From Bacillota bacterium (GTDB lineage: Bacteria > Bacillota > Clostridia > Acetivibrionales > JANLFN01): DNA of 64,000 nt. Positions within the stretch are counted from its first letter, which is position 1; every line of letters starts with the position of its first letter. The notes under the pieces were generated by a model. That model was not told where the DNA came from. It saw only the letters and a list, made by a program, of their open reading frames with translations, and did not search any database. The position numbers and the translations under genes are program-made. Shown here in pieces: positions 8,059 to 17,192 of this stretch. The stretch covers positions 62,001 through 126,000 of the forward strand of contig JAEWTV010000093.1 in NCBI GenBank assembly GCA_023397675.1, given 5' to 3'.

Positions 8059-8725
8059 TTATTCCGCTTTTGATGGAGCAAAATCGGAGGAAAACTCCTC
8101 ACTCATGCGCCGTGATGGCTTCAAAAGATGGGCGCGACGGATTCCGTGACAGAACTTCCAAGCCTGCATACCTGCTATTGTCCGGCCGGTTCCAATGTCA
8201 TCCATGATATACCCACCTGAATCCGTCATCCATGACGAATTCGCCAGACCTTAATAATGCATGCAGGAATTTCTAGTCACTCCACCAAGCGCCTTCAGGG
8301 CTAGGGTAATAGGTGGCTATACCGAACTTTGTAAACAAAGTTCTCATGCAGCTACCAATTAGTGACTTCACAAGCTTTCTTCATAGAATTACCCGCATCC
8401 CCTGCCCATTGAAAGCTGAGCTGGCAGGTGTTGCTGCAAACGAAGGTCGAATGCCGGTGAATGGCCCGGATGGCCATTAAAGTTGCATCTGAGCAGGATA
8501 GCGAAGTTGCATCGTGCCGGCTTGAGAACGAGCGAGCAGCTTACAGCTGCCAGCTCAGCTTTCACAAGGGCGAGCCATGGAAGATGGGGTCTGGGGGAAA
8601 CCGTGGCGGCGAACAGGTTTCGCCCCAGAAATAATATAAATGCATAGACGGTTTTTCACAGTGCCCTAACTGACCTCCGCGTCGAGCGCTCCCTTTTCCC
8701 TCGCTTTTTATAAAAGCGGGAATAA
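8059..8725. ncRNA. Candidate large structured RNA (or non-autonomous element)
   Basis: About 670 nt without a usable reading frame and visibly richer in G and C than its surroundings. The two ends pair: ttattccgctttt (8059-8071) against aaaagcgggaataa (8712-8725). Inside are an exact 18-bp long-range pair (8410-8427 with 8547-8564), agtcact/agtgact (8275-8281 with 8361-8367) enclosing the perfect hairpin 8323-8342, aatggcc/ggccatt (about 8460-8478), tgggg...cccca closing gaaacc/ggtttc (8585-8627), and two cgtcatccatgacg-like hairpins (8197-8210, 8225-8238). A nested, multi-branch layout closed by an end-to-end stem is what large bacterial ncRNAs show. A MITE-like insertion between yaaL and bofA is the alternative. 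Strand is undecided. Confidence 0.5.
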
Positions 8726-8808
8726 CTGAAACAAGCTGTAATAATTCCCTCCCCCCACAATATATATATTATGTGAAGAAATATATCTTAAGAAAGAGAT
8801 GTGGGATA

Positions 8809-9081
8809 ATGGCCATCAGTTACGGTACTTTGGCGGCATATGCGGGTGGAATAATACTTCTTGTTATACTTGGCAAAATATTTACGGTACCTTCAAAAGT
8901 GGTTCTGCGTTTGATCTATAATGCACTTATCGGTGGAATTGTACTGGTTGTTATTAACCTTATTGGCGGTCTTTTTCATTACCATATTGCCTTGAATATT
9001 GTATCAGCATTAATTACCGGTACGCTAGGTGTGCCCGGGATAATCCTTCTCATCATTTTGAAAATTGTATTCAATGCATAA
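8809..9081 (+). CDS. bofA: BofA-like pro-sigma-K processing inhibitor
   Basis: 90 residues from the ATG at 8809 (MAISYGTLAAYAGG...). A longer frame from GTG 8773 adds a basic MKKYILRKRCGI with no family match. Two to three hydrophobic segments (LAAYAGGIILLVILGKIF, LIYNALIGGIVLVVINLIGG, LGVPGIILLIILKIVF), the VPSKVVLRLIYN stretch and the closing GVPG match BofA. In Bacillus, BofA holds the SpoIVFB intramembrane protease inactive in the forespore outer membrane until sigma-K activation. Ribosome-binding signal is weak. Confidence 0.8.
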   Translation: MAISYGTLAAYAGGIILLVILGKIFTVPSKVVLRLIYNALIGGIVLVVINLIGGLFHYHIALNIVSALITGTLGVPGIILLIILKIVFNA

Positions 9082-9123
9082 TCGTCTTTATTGGATTAAA
9101 AAACTGAATCCATCTACAAACAG

Positions 9124-9147
9124 AGGACTCAACCCGAGTCCTTTTTA
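9124..9147 (+). terminator. Terminator after bofA
   Basis: Arms aggactc (9124-9130) / gagtcct (9136-9142) followed by five T. Confidence 0.85.
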
Positions 9148-9277
9148 TGTCGTTCAGATTTATCCAAATAAGAGGCTTGAATAATTGCTACAATGTGTAT
9201 ATATTTACATATTTAGGGAAATATTTAATACTATAAATAACAAATATCAATATTGTACAAAAATACCCATCCATATA

Positions 9278-9306
9278 TTGACATGGGTCAGCACATGTAA
9301 TAACAT
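9278..9306 (+). promoter_or_regulatory. Possible sigma-A promoter
   Basis: TTGACA (9278-9283), 17-nt spacer, TAACAT (9301-9306; four of six consensus). It would drive the small hypothetical gene at 9371. The rest of 9148-9370 shows no gene. Confidence 0.4.
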
Positions 9307-9370
9307 TATTTTTGTGCGTAAATGGATATTAAGGCAATATTTAATTAAATCTGGTTGGGATGGTAATATT

Positions 9371-9616
9371 ATGGATGAAATACAGTTTAGGCTTCTCAAT
9401 GAGGTCATAAGATTCATGGAAATATGCCAGCGACAGACAATTGATGGTAGAATAAGCCTTGGTACTTACAGCAGGATAACGAAATTGAAATTGAGATTTC
9501 TCAATGCATTTATACACAATACTATAATTGATCAGGAATATGCCGATAAGGTATTAAAGCTGCTGGATGATGATAATATGATTCGTTGCTCTTTTATCAA
9601 AATTGCCGGGAGATAA
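9371..9616 (+). CDS. Small hypothetical protein
   Basis: 81 residues from the ATG at 9371 (MDEIQFRLLNEVIRFMEICQ...). A frame extends further upstream, but that part crosses a likely promoter and is not protein-like. The sequence is helical and charged, with no membrane segment or known motif. The ribosome-binding site is weak. It ends 34 nt before the glycosyltransferase gene and may share its transcript. Confidence 0.5.
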   Translation: MDEIQFRLLNEVIRFMEICQRQTIDGRISLGTYSRITKLKLRFLNAFIHNTIIDQEYADKVLKLLDDDNMIRCSFIKIAGR

Positions 9617-9650
9617 TACTTTGCATAAATAGACGTTCCAGGGTGTGCAG

Positions 9651-10883
9651 ATGAAAAATAAAAAACTTACAATTAGCCTTATAACATTCATCGCAGTATC
9701 ATTCTTAATAAAACTTATTTTTATATTTAAATACAACAACTCCATAAACCTTGCCAGCGATGACCTTAATTATGTTAAAAGTGCTGCCGTTCTTATTAAG
9801 AACGGTGTTTTAACTTATGCCAATTCTAACGAGCCATCGGTATTTGTAATGCCATTATATCCATATTTTCTTGCAGGTATTTTTAAAATTTGGGGGACAG
9901 GGTTTACAGGTTTACAGGCCATACGAATAATTCAAGCGTTGATAAGCTGTACAACCATACTGACTGCATACCTGACAGCGAAACATCTTTTTAATTCAAA
10001 AACAGCAATTATAACCGCTTTTATCGTTGCTTTCTATCCCCCCAACATAATTACTACCGGATATATTCTAACAGAGACCTTGTTCACAGCAGTTTTAATG
10101 CTGCTTATATACCTGTCCTTAAAGTTTTCAGCATCTCCACGTTACATCAGTTTTATATTACTTGGCGTCATATGGACCGCAGCAACGCTGATACGGCCGA
10201 CTATAGGCCTTTATCCCCTACTTCTGTTTTTGTATATGCTAATATATTACAAGCATAAGTTTTTTAAGTTGTTCAAGCTTGGTATTGTCATGCTGATTCC
10301 ATTTCTTATTATTATGACTCCCTGGTGGGTAAGAAACTATAATGAATTCGGCAGGTTTATTCCTCTCACTGCTTCAACCGGTAATCCCACGCTTCAGGGA
10401 ACATATATCTTCTATGAACAAAAACCTGGTGAAACTGATTACTACGAGCCAGGTAAAAACGCCCTTGAAACAAACGAGATTGAAACGGAACTCGCAAAAA
10501 AGAGAATTAAGGAAGGTTTTAAAAACAATTTCTTTAGTTATCTTGGGTGGTATACAATAGGAAAAACAGCATATATGTGGGGCTCGCCTTTTTATTGGCA
10601 GGTTTATTTGGGTATTCCCAAGATTTTAGTTATAGTTATTCATGCATTATTGTTATTTGGCATAATATGCATTTTCACTTTATTCAGAAAGAATTTTTCA
10701 AGGTATATGCTTCCTGCATCCACCCTGTTATATTTCAATATTGTCCACTGCCTATCAATGGCTTTTGACCGTTATGCCTTTCCGCTTATGCCTATTGTAA
10801 GCATATTTGCGGCATATTTCTGGTACTCTGTTTACAACAGAGTCAGAGGTCAGTCATTACAGCGTCTTAAAAATCCAGTTTAG
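9651..10883 (+). CDS. Membrane glycosyltransferase, GT39/ArnT-like
   Basis: 410 residues from ATG 9651 with AGGG upstream; the GTG two codons earlier overlaps that signal. About nine to ten membrane helices. The first extracytoplasmic loop carries the acidic pair SDDLNYVKSA and later YPYFLAGIFKIWG, as in the polyprenyl-phosphate-sugar-dependent GT-C enzymes of the PMT/ArnT clan. A second paralogue lies at 19709 (same NPT/DAHNYD layout, PWWxRN motif in both). It probably transfers a sugar from a lipid carrier to a surface acceptor outside the membrane; donor and acceptor are unknown. Confidence 0.7.
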   Translation: MKNKKLTISLITFIAVSFLIKLIFIFKYNNSINLASDDLNYVKSAAVLIKNGVLTYANSNEPSVFVMPLYPYFLAGIFKIWGTGFTGLQAIRIIQALISCTTILTAYLTAKHLFNSKTAIITAFIVAFYPPNIITTGYILTETLFTAVLMLLIYLSLKFSASPRYISFILLGVIWTAATLIRPTIGLYPLLLFLYMLIYYKHKFFKLFKLGIVMLIPFLIIMTPWWVRNYNEFGRFIPLTASTGNPTLQGTYIFYEQKPGETDYYEPGKNALETNEIETELAKKRIKEGFKNNFFSYLGWYTIGKTAYMWGSPFYWQVYLGIPKILVIVIHALLLFGIICIFTLFRKNFSRYMLPASTLLYFNIVHCLSMAFDRYAFPLMPIVSIFAAYFWYSVYNRVRGQSLQRLKNPV

Positions 10884-10972
10884 TTAAATGCATTATTCTA
10901 TGGTTTGTATCTGCAACATATATTTAGGTATGGGAAATTTCCCATGCATAAAAAACTCCCCGGAGGTTGCAT

Positions 10973-11959
10973 ATGCAAGATATAGAGAAAATAATTTCAG
11001 AGAAATATGACCTGGATATAAAAAATTCATATCCATACAGGGATTGTTATATAATTAATACCCAAAAAGGTAAAAAGCTTATAAAAAAATCCTCTCTCCC
11101 GGCAGAGAGGATATTGTTCGTACATGGTGCCAAAGAGCACCTTTATGAAAACAATTTCAAAAGTACCGACAGATACCTATGCACTATAGACGGAAGCCCT
11201 AGTGTGTGTATTGATAATTCCAACTACACATTGTCAGATGTACTTACAGGTGTGGAATGTAACTTTGAAAACAAGCCTGATATCCTTAAGGCTTCAACTT
11301 TACTTGCATCAATGCACAAGGCCTCCCAGGGGTATATTCCTCCTGAGAACAGTGTAGCAAGAAATGAGCTCGGGAAGCTTCCGGTGTATTTCATGAAACG
11401 GCTTGAAGACATCAAAAAGCTAAAGAAGCTGGCAAAAAAGGGCCGCAGCAGCTTTGACTATCTTTTTCTTGACTATGTACATTATTATTCCAACCTTGCC
11501 GAGAATGCAATAGAAACCCTTGAAGGTTCAAATTACAGGCACCATGTAATGAAGGCTGAAAATGAAGGTGGTTTTTGCCACCATGACTTTACCCAGTATA
11601 ATGTTACCCTGACCCAGGATGAAGCTTACATATCAAATTTTGAGTACTGCTGTTTTGAACTCAAGGTTTATGACCTTGCGAACTTTATACGCCGCAAAAT
11701 GAGAAAATGCAACTGGGACATAAACGAAGCAGCCGTTATTGTCAATGAATACAAAAAAACAGAGCCCTTAAGCGACGACGATATGATAATTATGAAAACA
11801 ATTCTTAAATTTCCTCAGAAATTCTGGAGAGTTGCCAACAGATATTATAACAGCCGGCGCAGCTGGTCTGAAAGAGTTTTCATATCCAAGCTTCAGGAGG
11901 TAATTGCCGAGATCGATTCCCACAAACAATTCCTAGACAGGTATGATCTTCTATTGTAA
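10973..11959 (+). CDS. CotS-family spore coat kinase-like protein
   Basis: 328 residues from ATG 10973, six bases after CGGAGG. The fold is a small-molecule-kinase-like (aminoglycoside phosphotransferase/CotS) domain: a degenerate N-lobe (YIINTQKGKKLIKKS), then the catalytic-loop-like FCHHDFTQYNVTLT and metal-site-like ISNFEYCCFELKVYDLANFI. The usual DFG-like Asp is replaced (N-F-E), so catalytic activity is uncertain, as for many CotS/CotI proteins. Its neighbours yabG, veg and SPOCS-LysM support a spore coat role. Confidence 0.75.
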   Translation: MQDIEKIISEKYDLDIKNSYPYRDCYIINTQKGKKLIKKSSLPAERILFVHGAKEHLYENNFKSTDRYLCTIDGSPSVCIDNSNYTLSDVLTGVECNFENKPDILKASTLLASMHKASQGYIPPENSVARNELGKLPVYFMKRLEDIKKLKKLAKKGRSSFDYLFLDYVHYYSNLAENAIETLEGSNYRHHVMKAENEGGFCHHDFTQYNVTLTQDEAYISNFEYCCFELKVYDLANFIRRKMRKCNWDINEAAVIVNEYKKTEPLSDDDMIIMKTILKFPQKFWRVANRYYNSRRSWSERVFISKLQEVIAEIDSHKQFLDRYDLLL

Positions 11960-12065
11960 TTCCTTTCAAGATAACCGCCCTGCTAGGAAGGATAAATAAG
12001 TAACACATGAGCAAAGCCCGCCATAATATGTATTAGAGTCTAATGGTTGACGAAAGGTGGGCATT

Positions 12066-12941
12066 ATGTGCAACTTGAAAATAGGTGACATTGTAGCAAG
12101 AAAATCTTACGGTTCAGACATTCTTTTTAAAATATCAGACATTATAAAAAATGATGATACAACGACTTATGTACTTAAAGGTATAGCATACAGAATAGAA
12201 GCGGATGCACCTGAATCTGATCTTGTTCTGCAGTCAGATATAAGTATAAGTGATCACAATCTTGGTCAAAGAAGAGTTGCCGAAAGAAAATGCTGGGAAA
12301 TAGAAACCTTCAACAGCATGAGAGGCTTAAAAAAATTCGTATTTAGAGGTACTCCAAATGAAGACCCCAAGACCTTTTCCAGGCCAGGGAAAGTACTCCA
12401 TATAGACGGCGACAATGAATACCTGGATAACTGCCTTAGTCATTATGACAAGCTAGGAATAGACGCAGTGGGAAAGTATATTCCTGAAAGCGAACAGCCC
12501 TCTTCAGTATACAAGCTGCTTCAGGAATATACTCCCGATATTCTTGTACTAACGGGTCATGACGGTTATACAAGAGGAGAAAACAGTTACAGGAACATTG
12601 AAAATTACAGGACATCCAAATATTTTGTAAAAAGCGTTAAAGAAGCAAGAAAATATGAACCTGATCTTGATAACTTGGCTATATTTGCTGGAGCATGCCA
12701 ATCCATGTACAGTGATATTTTAAAAGCAGGAGCAAATTATGCAAGTTCACCCAGAAGGGTGCTTATTCATGCTCTGGATCCCGTCTTTGTCTGCCAGAAG
12801 ATAGCATTTACAAGTATAGATAAAATTGTATCACCAGTGGAAGTTATAGGCAGTACAATTACGGGCGCAGATGGAATCGGAGGCCTTCAGACAAGAGGGA
12901 AATATCGTAATGGTTATCCGTTAGAGCCTTACGGAAAGTAG
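12066..12941 (+). CDS. yabG: Sporulation-specific protease YabG
   Basis: 291 residues from ATG 12066 (MCNLKIGDIVARKSYG...), preceded by AAAGGTGG; a GTG at 12057 would overlap that signal. It matches YabG across its length, with LTGHDGYTRGENSYRNI, AIFAGACQSMYSDILKAGANYASSP and the His and Cys residues proposed for catalysis. YabG is made under sigma-K in the mother cell and trims spore coat proteins such as SpoIVA. The next gene is veg, as in Bacillus. Confidence 0.9.
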   Translation: MCNLKIGDIVARKSYGSDILFKISDIIKNDDTTTYVLKGIAYRIEADAPESDLVLQSDISISDHNLGQRRVAERKCWEIETFNSMRGLKKFVFRGTPNEDPKTFSRPGKVLHIDGDNEYLDNCLSHYDKLGIDAVGKYIPESEQPSSVYKLLQEYTPDILVLTGHDGYTRGENSYRNIENYRTSKYFVKSVKEARKYEPDLDNLAIFAGACQSMYSDILKAGANYASSPRRVLIHALDPVFVCQKIAFTSIDKIVSPVEVIGSTITGADGIGGLQTRGKYRNGYPLEPYGK

Positions 12942-12957
12942 TTTTGAAAAAAAGTAC

Positions 12958-12987
12958 TTGACATAATTTATTTTCGCCTGCTATAAT
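12958..12987 (+). promoter_or_regulatory. Upstream veg promoter
   Basis: TTGACA (12958-12963), 18-nt spacer, TATAAT (12982-12987): both hexamers match the vegetative consensus exactly. Confidence 0.8.
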
Positions 12988-12997
12988 ATATATTTTT

Positions 12998-13026
12998 TTG
13001 ACAATCACTTTACTTTGTGATATAAT
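12998..13026 (+). promoter_or_regulatory. Downstream veg promoter, full sigma-A consensus
   Basis: TTGACA (12998-13003), 17-nt spacer, TATAAT (13021-13026), with predicted start about 20 nt before the ATG. The spacer holds an inverted repeat atcac...gtgat, a possible operator. Confidence 0.85.
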
Positions 13027-13053
13027 TGGAGAAACAGAAGATGAGGTGATTTA

Positions 13054-13320
13054 ATGATAGAAAAAACCGATATTTTTCAGATAAAAAAAGACATTGAGAA
13101 CTGCATAGGACAGAAGGTGCAGTTAAAGGCTAATAAAGGCCGTAAGAAAGCTTTTATTAGAGAAGGAGTTCTTGAAAACACCTATCCAAGCATCTTCATA
13201 GTAAAGTTCGAAAACGAGTATGAAACGACAAGAAGAGTATCCTACAGTTACACAGATATACTTACAAAAGCTGTAGAGCTAGTAGTCTGCAAGGATAACA
13301 CCAAAATACAGGTAAGCTAA
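13054..13320 (+). CDS. veg: Veg protein
   Basis: 88 residues, a single small beta-barrel: KKDIENCIGQKVQLKANKGRKK, REGVLENTYPSIFIVKF, RVSYSYTDILTKAVEL are the hallmark Veg stretches. In Bacillus Veg affects biofilm formation and its promoter is among the strongest known; two consensus promoters here fit that. The order yabG-veg also matches. A terminator follows. Confidence 0.92.
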   Translation: MIEKTDIFQIKKDIENCIGQKVQLKANKGRKKAFIREGVLENTYPSIFIVKFENEYETTRRVSYSYTDILTKAVELVVCKDNTKIQVS

Positions 13321-13340
13321 CAGTGATTATTGGATCTCAA

Positions 13341-13371
13341 AAAAGCGAAGCGGTATAACCTCTTCGCTTTT
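13341..13371 (+). terminator. Terminator after veg
   Basis: Arms aaaagcgaag (13341-13350) / cttcgctttt (13362-13371), 11-nt loop. Confidence 0.8.
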
Positions 13372-13570
13372 GTCGCACTTATAACACTTTATTTCTCTCC
13401 CTTATACAATATTTCCCACCCATGCTTAAACATTCAGTAATATTTCTTCGGTCATGCCAATATAAATTAATTAATAGTATAAGAATTTTGCATAATTGCA
13501 CTTACATGATTTCCGGTGAAGTTATACAGGATTCCAGTATGCGTAAGTAAAGCAAGGGGAGGATATAAAC

Positions 13571-15136
13571 ATGTCTGTCGAACTCATTAAAGAATCGGTA
13601 AGAGTATTCCAGGTTATAGGCGAAGAACTTACACAGACGATTTTTGAAAATGATATAATTGTCCCGGATACCAAACCGGACATAACCAGGGTACTTTTAC
13701 TGGATGGCGATACCTATATCAAAGCAGTTCAGGTATTCCAGGATAAAGTTTTCGTAGATGGTGGAATAAACTATAAAATACTTTACGTTCCAGATGGTGA
13801 AGATAAAACAGTCAGAAGCATAAATACAAGTTCCTCTTTTTCTCAGGAAATCGAGATTCCCGGCTCTTCAAGCGGCATGAAATGCACTATAAAGCCATAT
13901 GTGGAACATATTGAAAACACAATTCTTAATGGAAGAAAAATAAATACAAAGGCAATTCTTAAATTTTATACAAAGGTTTCGGATGATGTCGATCTGGGTA
14001 TTGTTGGGGAGCTCAGAGGTCTGGATAACATACAGACCCTTAAGGAAACAGCAAACGTATGCTGTTACACCGGAGAGACCGAGGCAAAATATGTTGCCCG
14101 TGAAAACCTTGAGGTACCATCCGGTAAGCCAACAATAGCCGACGTTTTGAGAAATGACATAAAAATAACCGGCAAAGATATCAAAATAGCCGAAAACAAG
14201 GTTGTTGTAAAAGGTGATCTCAATGTTTCAACTCTTTATATCGCAGATGACGAGACAAGAAGCATTCAGTTCATGGAGCATGAAATACCCTTTACACAGC
14301 TGGTTGATCTCGGCACATCCGGAGATGACACAGGCTGCAATGTTGATTGTGATATAGCGGAAGCAGTTTTTGTGCCTACCGAGGACAGTGACGGAGAGCT
14401 CAGGGTAATTGACACAGAAATTACGCTGAATATAAAGGCATCCGGCTACGAAAGAAAGCAGGTAGAGCTGATTGCTGATGCCTACAGCCCGAGAACAAGA
14501 CTAGAATTCGAAAAGGATGCCGTAAGACTTGAGGAGGTAGCAACAGAAAGCAAGAATCAGATTATATTGAAGGATACAATTGCAATTGAAGGTGATGTTC
14601 CCGAAATAGCAGAAGTATTTAACGTTCTTTGCAAACCCTCCCTTTCGGACTACAGTATAGTTGATAACCGTGTAGTAGTGGAAGGCGCTATCACAAACAG
14701 CATACTTTATCTGTCGGGAAATCAGGAATTCCCTGTTTCCTGCTATGACCAGGATATCCTTTTCAAACAGGGGATAGATCTAAAGGATATAAAACCTGAT
14801 ATGAAGTGTGATATAGACCTTGACATAGAACACTGCAATTACAGCATGATATCGTCAACCGAAGTTGAAATCAGACTGGTAGTAGGTGTATCAATAAAAG
14901 CTATTGCTGCATATGAACTGCCACTTGTATCTAAAGTAACAGAAGTACCTATGGATGAAATGAGAATTTCCCAAGCTCCAAGCATTACACTGTATTTTTC
15001 ACAGCCGGGCGATACTCTCTGGAAAATAGCTAAGAAATACTGCATACCGGTTGAAAGCTTGCAGCGTGTAAATGATTTGGCAAGTGAAAATATGGCTGTA
15101 GGGCAACAGATAATTATTCCCCGCAGCTTGCTGTAA
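13571..15136 (+). CDS. SPOCS (DUF3794) repeat + LysM spore coat protein
   Basis: 521 residues. Three SPOCS/DUF3794 repeats (about 30-130, 180-290 and 335-440), each with a motif like PDTKPDITRVL, PSGKPTIADVLR or EGDVPEIAEVFNV, are followed by a C-terminal LysM domain (about 473-519, GDTLWKIAKKYCIPVESLQ...QIIIP) that binds peptidoglycan sugars. This is the clostridial counterpart of SpoVID/SafA-type morphogenetic proteins. It lies between veg and ispE, the slot where Bacillus has small spore genes. AAGGGGAGG precedes the start. Confidence 0.85.
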   Translation: MSVELIKESVRVFQVIGEELTQTIFENDIIVPDTKPDITRVLLLDGDTYIKAVQVFQDKVFVDGGINYKILYVPDGEDKTVRSINTSSSFSQEIEIPGSSSGMKCTIKPYVEHIENTILNGRKINTKAILKFYTKVSDDVDLGIVGELRGLDNIQTLKETANVCCYTGETEAKYVARENLEVPSGKPTIADVLRNDIKITGKDIKIAENKVVVKGDLNVSTLYIADDETRSIQFMEHEIPFTQLVDLGTSGDDTGCNVDCDIAEAVFVPTEDSDGELRVIDTEITLNIKASGYERKQVELIADAYSPRTRLEFEKDAVRLEEVATESKNQIILKDTIAIEGDVPEIAEVFNVLCKPSLSDYSIVDNRVVVEGAITNSILYLSGNQEFPVSCYDQDILFKQGIDLKDIKPDMKCDIDLDIEHCNYSMISSTEVEIRLVVGVSIKAIAAYELPLVSKVTEVPMDEMRISQAPSITLYFSQPGDTLWKIAKKYCIPVESLQRVNDLASENMAVGQQIIIPRSLL

Positions 15137-15167
15137 TGTACTAAAAATTACACAATTGAGTTTTTAC

Positions 15168-15202
15168 AAGTGCCTGAAATTAAGATTTCAGGCACTTTTT
15201 AT
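15168..15202 (+). terminator. Terminator after SPOCS-LysM gene
   Basis: Arms agtgcctgaaat / atttcaggcact (about 15169-15196) with loop taag and five T. Confidence 0.88.
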
Positions 15203-15269
15203 TGAAATGTTCATGTACATTGTATATAATATATCATGTTTGAACATTATACTTGGACAGGGGATTCCC

Positions 15270-16121
15270 ATGAATAGTATCGAACTGCCAGCGCCGGCAA
15301 AAATAAATATTGCACTGGACGTAATTGGAAAGAGACCAGACGGTTACCATGAAGTCAGAATGTTAATGCAGCAGATAAAGCTTCATGATACTGTAGTGTT
15401 AGAACGTTCAGAAAGCAGTATTGATGTCAGCTGCAGTAATCCCTTAGTTCCCCAGGGCTACACAAACATTGCCTATAAAGCAGCAAAAATGTTGATGGAC
15501 AGTAAAGGTATTTCTTCAGGAATAAGAATTAAAATTGACAAAAGAATTCCAATGGCTGCCGGTCTGGCTGGTGGAAGCACCGATGCCGCTGCAGTTTTAA
15601 AAGGCTTAAATGAATTGTTCAGTCTTGGTCTTAGTATGGAGGAACTTGCTCAAATAGGTGTAAAGGCCGGTGCGGATGTCCCCTTCTGCATTAAAGGCGG
15701 AACAATGCTCTCTGAAGGTATAGGTGAAATTCTTACTCCTATATCCCCGCTTCAAGGTGTTTATCTTGTTGTTGTCTGTCCTCACATTAACGTATCAACT
15801 CAATGGGTTTACCAGCAGCTAAGGCTTGATAGAATAAGTCAACGGCCTGATTTTAACATTTTGATTAATGCAATCAGCAGCAGGGATATCGCGGAAATTG
15901 CAGGAAATCTTATTAATGTTCTGGAAACAGTTACGACAGAAAAACATAGTATTATAAAAGAAATTAAAGAAAAGCTTGTTTCAGCAGGCGCTCTGGGAAG
16001 TTTGATGAGTGGCAGCGGTCCTTCGGTCTTCGGTATTTTTGACAGCTGTGAAAAGGCAAACGCCGCTTGTGAAGCAATTTCCCATGAGGGCTGGGATGTT
16101 TTTTTAACTGAAACAATTTAA
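15270..16121 (+). CDS. ispE: 4-diphosphocytidyl-2-C-methyl-D-erythritol kinase
   Basis: 283 residues from ATG 15270, preceded by AGGGG. A longer frame reaches back over the preceding terminator and is not real. GHMP-kinase features: the N-terminal LPAPAKINIALDVIGKRPDG, the ATP-binding loop PMAAGLAGGSTDAAAVL (about residues 94-110) and the C-terminal LGSLMSGSGPSVFG glycine loop. It phosphorylates CDP-methylerythritol in the MEP isoprenoid pathway. Linked to veg/yabG as in Bacillus. Confidence 0.93.
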   Translation: MNSIELPAPAKINIALDVIGKRPDGYHEVRMLMQQIKLHDTVVLERSESSIDVSCSNPLVPQGYTNIAYKAAKMLMDSKGISSGIRIKIDKRIPMAAGLAGGSTDAAAVLKGLNELFSLGLSMEELAQIGVKAGADVPFCIKGGTMLSEGIGEILTPISPLQGVYLVVVCPHINVSTQWVYQQLRLDRISQRPDFNILINAISSRDIAEIAGNLINVLETVTTEKHSIIKEIKEKLVSAGALGSLMSGSGPSVFGIFDSCEKANAACEAISHEGWDVFLTETI

Positions 16122-16175
16122 TTTTCATGAATTACGAAGGAGAACTAGCGCGAAAGACATTAGTCTGAGAGCTAA

Positions 16176-16219
16176 TGCACATCTGCCAGTTTTGTGAAAC
16201 AAAACAAATGGCAGGTGCA
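16176..16219 (+). other. RNA hairpin between ispE and gntR
   Basis: tgcac (16176-16180) pairs with gtgca (16215-16219); inside, ctgcca/tggcag and gttttgt/acaaaac pair around a gaa loop. There is no T-run, so it is not a plain terminator. It may be a processing signal or part of a leader for the GntR gene. Confidence 0.55.
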
Positions 16220-16314
16220 ATAAAAAATACATTTAACCCCATAAAAAAGTGTTTAAACGCTTTTGTGCCCAATGGGACAATTCATTTGGCACATTGGGGA
16301 CATGGAGGTAAAAT

Positions 16315-17001
16315 ATGTCCAGAAAGCTTGCAAAGATCAATCTTAACGATTATAAGCCTTTAAGAGAAGTAATTTTTACTACTCTCAGGGATGCAATTAT
16401 TGTAGGGGAATTAAGACCAGGAGAAAGACTCATGGAAGTCAAACTGGCAGAAAAAATGGGTGTTAGCAGAACCCCCGTCAGAGAAGCCATAAGAAAGCTT
16501 GAGCTTGAAGGACTTGTAGACATGATTCCGAGGAAAGGTGCACATGTTGCAGACTTGTCGGTAAAGGACATAGTTGATGTGCTTGAAGTCAGAGCATCCC
16601 TTGATGGGCTTGCTGCGCTGTTGGCTGCCGAAAGGATAACTGATGAGGAAATTGATGAGCTCAATCACGTCAACTCTCAATTTGTAAGTTTTCTTCAGAA
16701 GGAAAACCTTCAGGGATCAATAAAAAAAGACGTTGAGTTTCATGAAATAATTTACCGTTCCTCAAGAAATGAAAAGCTTATACAAATTGTCAGCAATCTT
16801 AGAGAACAGGTTCAAAGGTTCAGAGTGATTTATTTGAAGGACTATGTAAATCCAAAGGAACTTGAAAAAGAACATAAGGACATAATAGACGCCATTTGCA
16901 GCAAGGATTCTGAGCTATCGCACAAGGTTGCCCAAAATCACATCAAGAGCCAGCAGGAATCTATTATAAATGCAATCAAAAGAAGTAACCTGAACAGATA
17001 A
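16315..17001 (+). CDS. GntR-family regulator with FCD domain
   Basis: 228 residues. Winged-helix DNA-binding domain at about 15-80 (RDAIIVGELRPGERLMEVKLAEKMGVSRTPVREAIRKLELEGLV is the textbook GntR helix-turn-helix region). An FCD ligand-binding domain covers about 85-220 (DVEFHEIIYRSSRNEKLIQIV with the Asp/His metal ligands). FadR-subfamily members answer to small organic acids; the effector here is unknown. GGAGG precedes the ATG. Confidence 0.88.
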   Translation: MSRKLAKINLNDYKPLREVIFTTLRDAIIVGELRPGERLMEVKLAEKMGVSRTPVREAIRKLELEGLVDMIPRKGAHVADLSVKDIVDVLEVRASLDGLAALLAAERITDEEIDELNHVNSQFVSFLQKENLQGSIKKDVEFHEIIYRSSRNEKLIQIVSNLREQVQRFRVIYLKDYVNPKELEKEHKDIIDAICSKDSELSHKVAQNHIKSQQESIINAIKRSNLNR

Positions 17002-17192
17002 TAACAAAGTCTTTGAAAAAGGCTATAGATGAAGACTTTGTTAAATGCTCTTAACGGAAATTAATAAGTCAAGGTAGAACTATAATTTCCTAAGCATTAT
17101 AAAAAACTGTACCTGATAAAAAATAACCTGACACGCTGCTGTCTTATTTAGTTTATTACAATTATTGTATAACTAAAAAGGAGGAACAATAC

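Noticed and set aside
8059..8725. Group II intron, tmRNA or RNase P RNA
   Set aside because: No domain V-like motif, no tag-peptide frame with tRNA-like ends, and no gaggaaagtccg core could be found on either strand.
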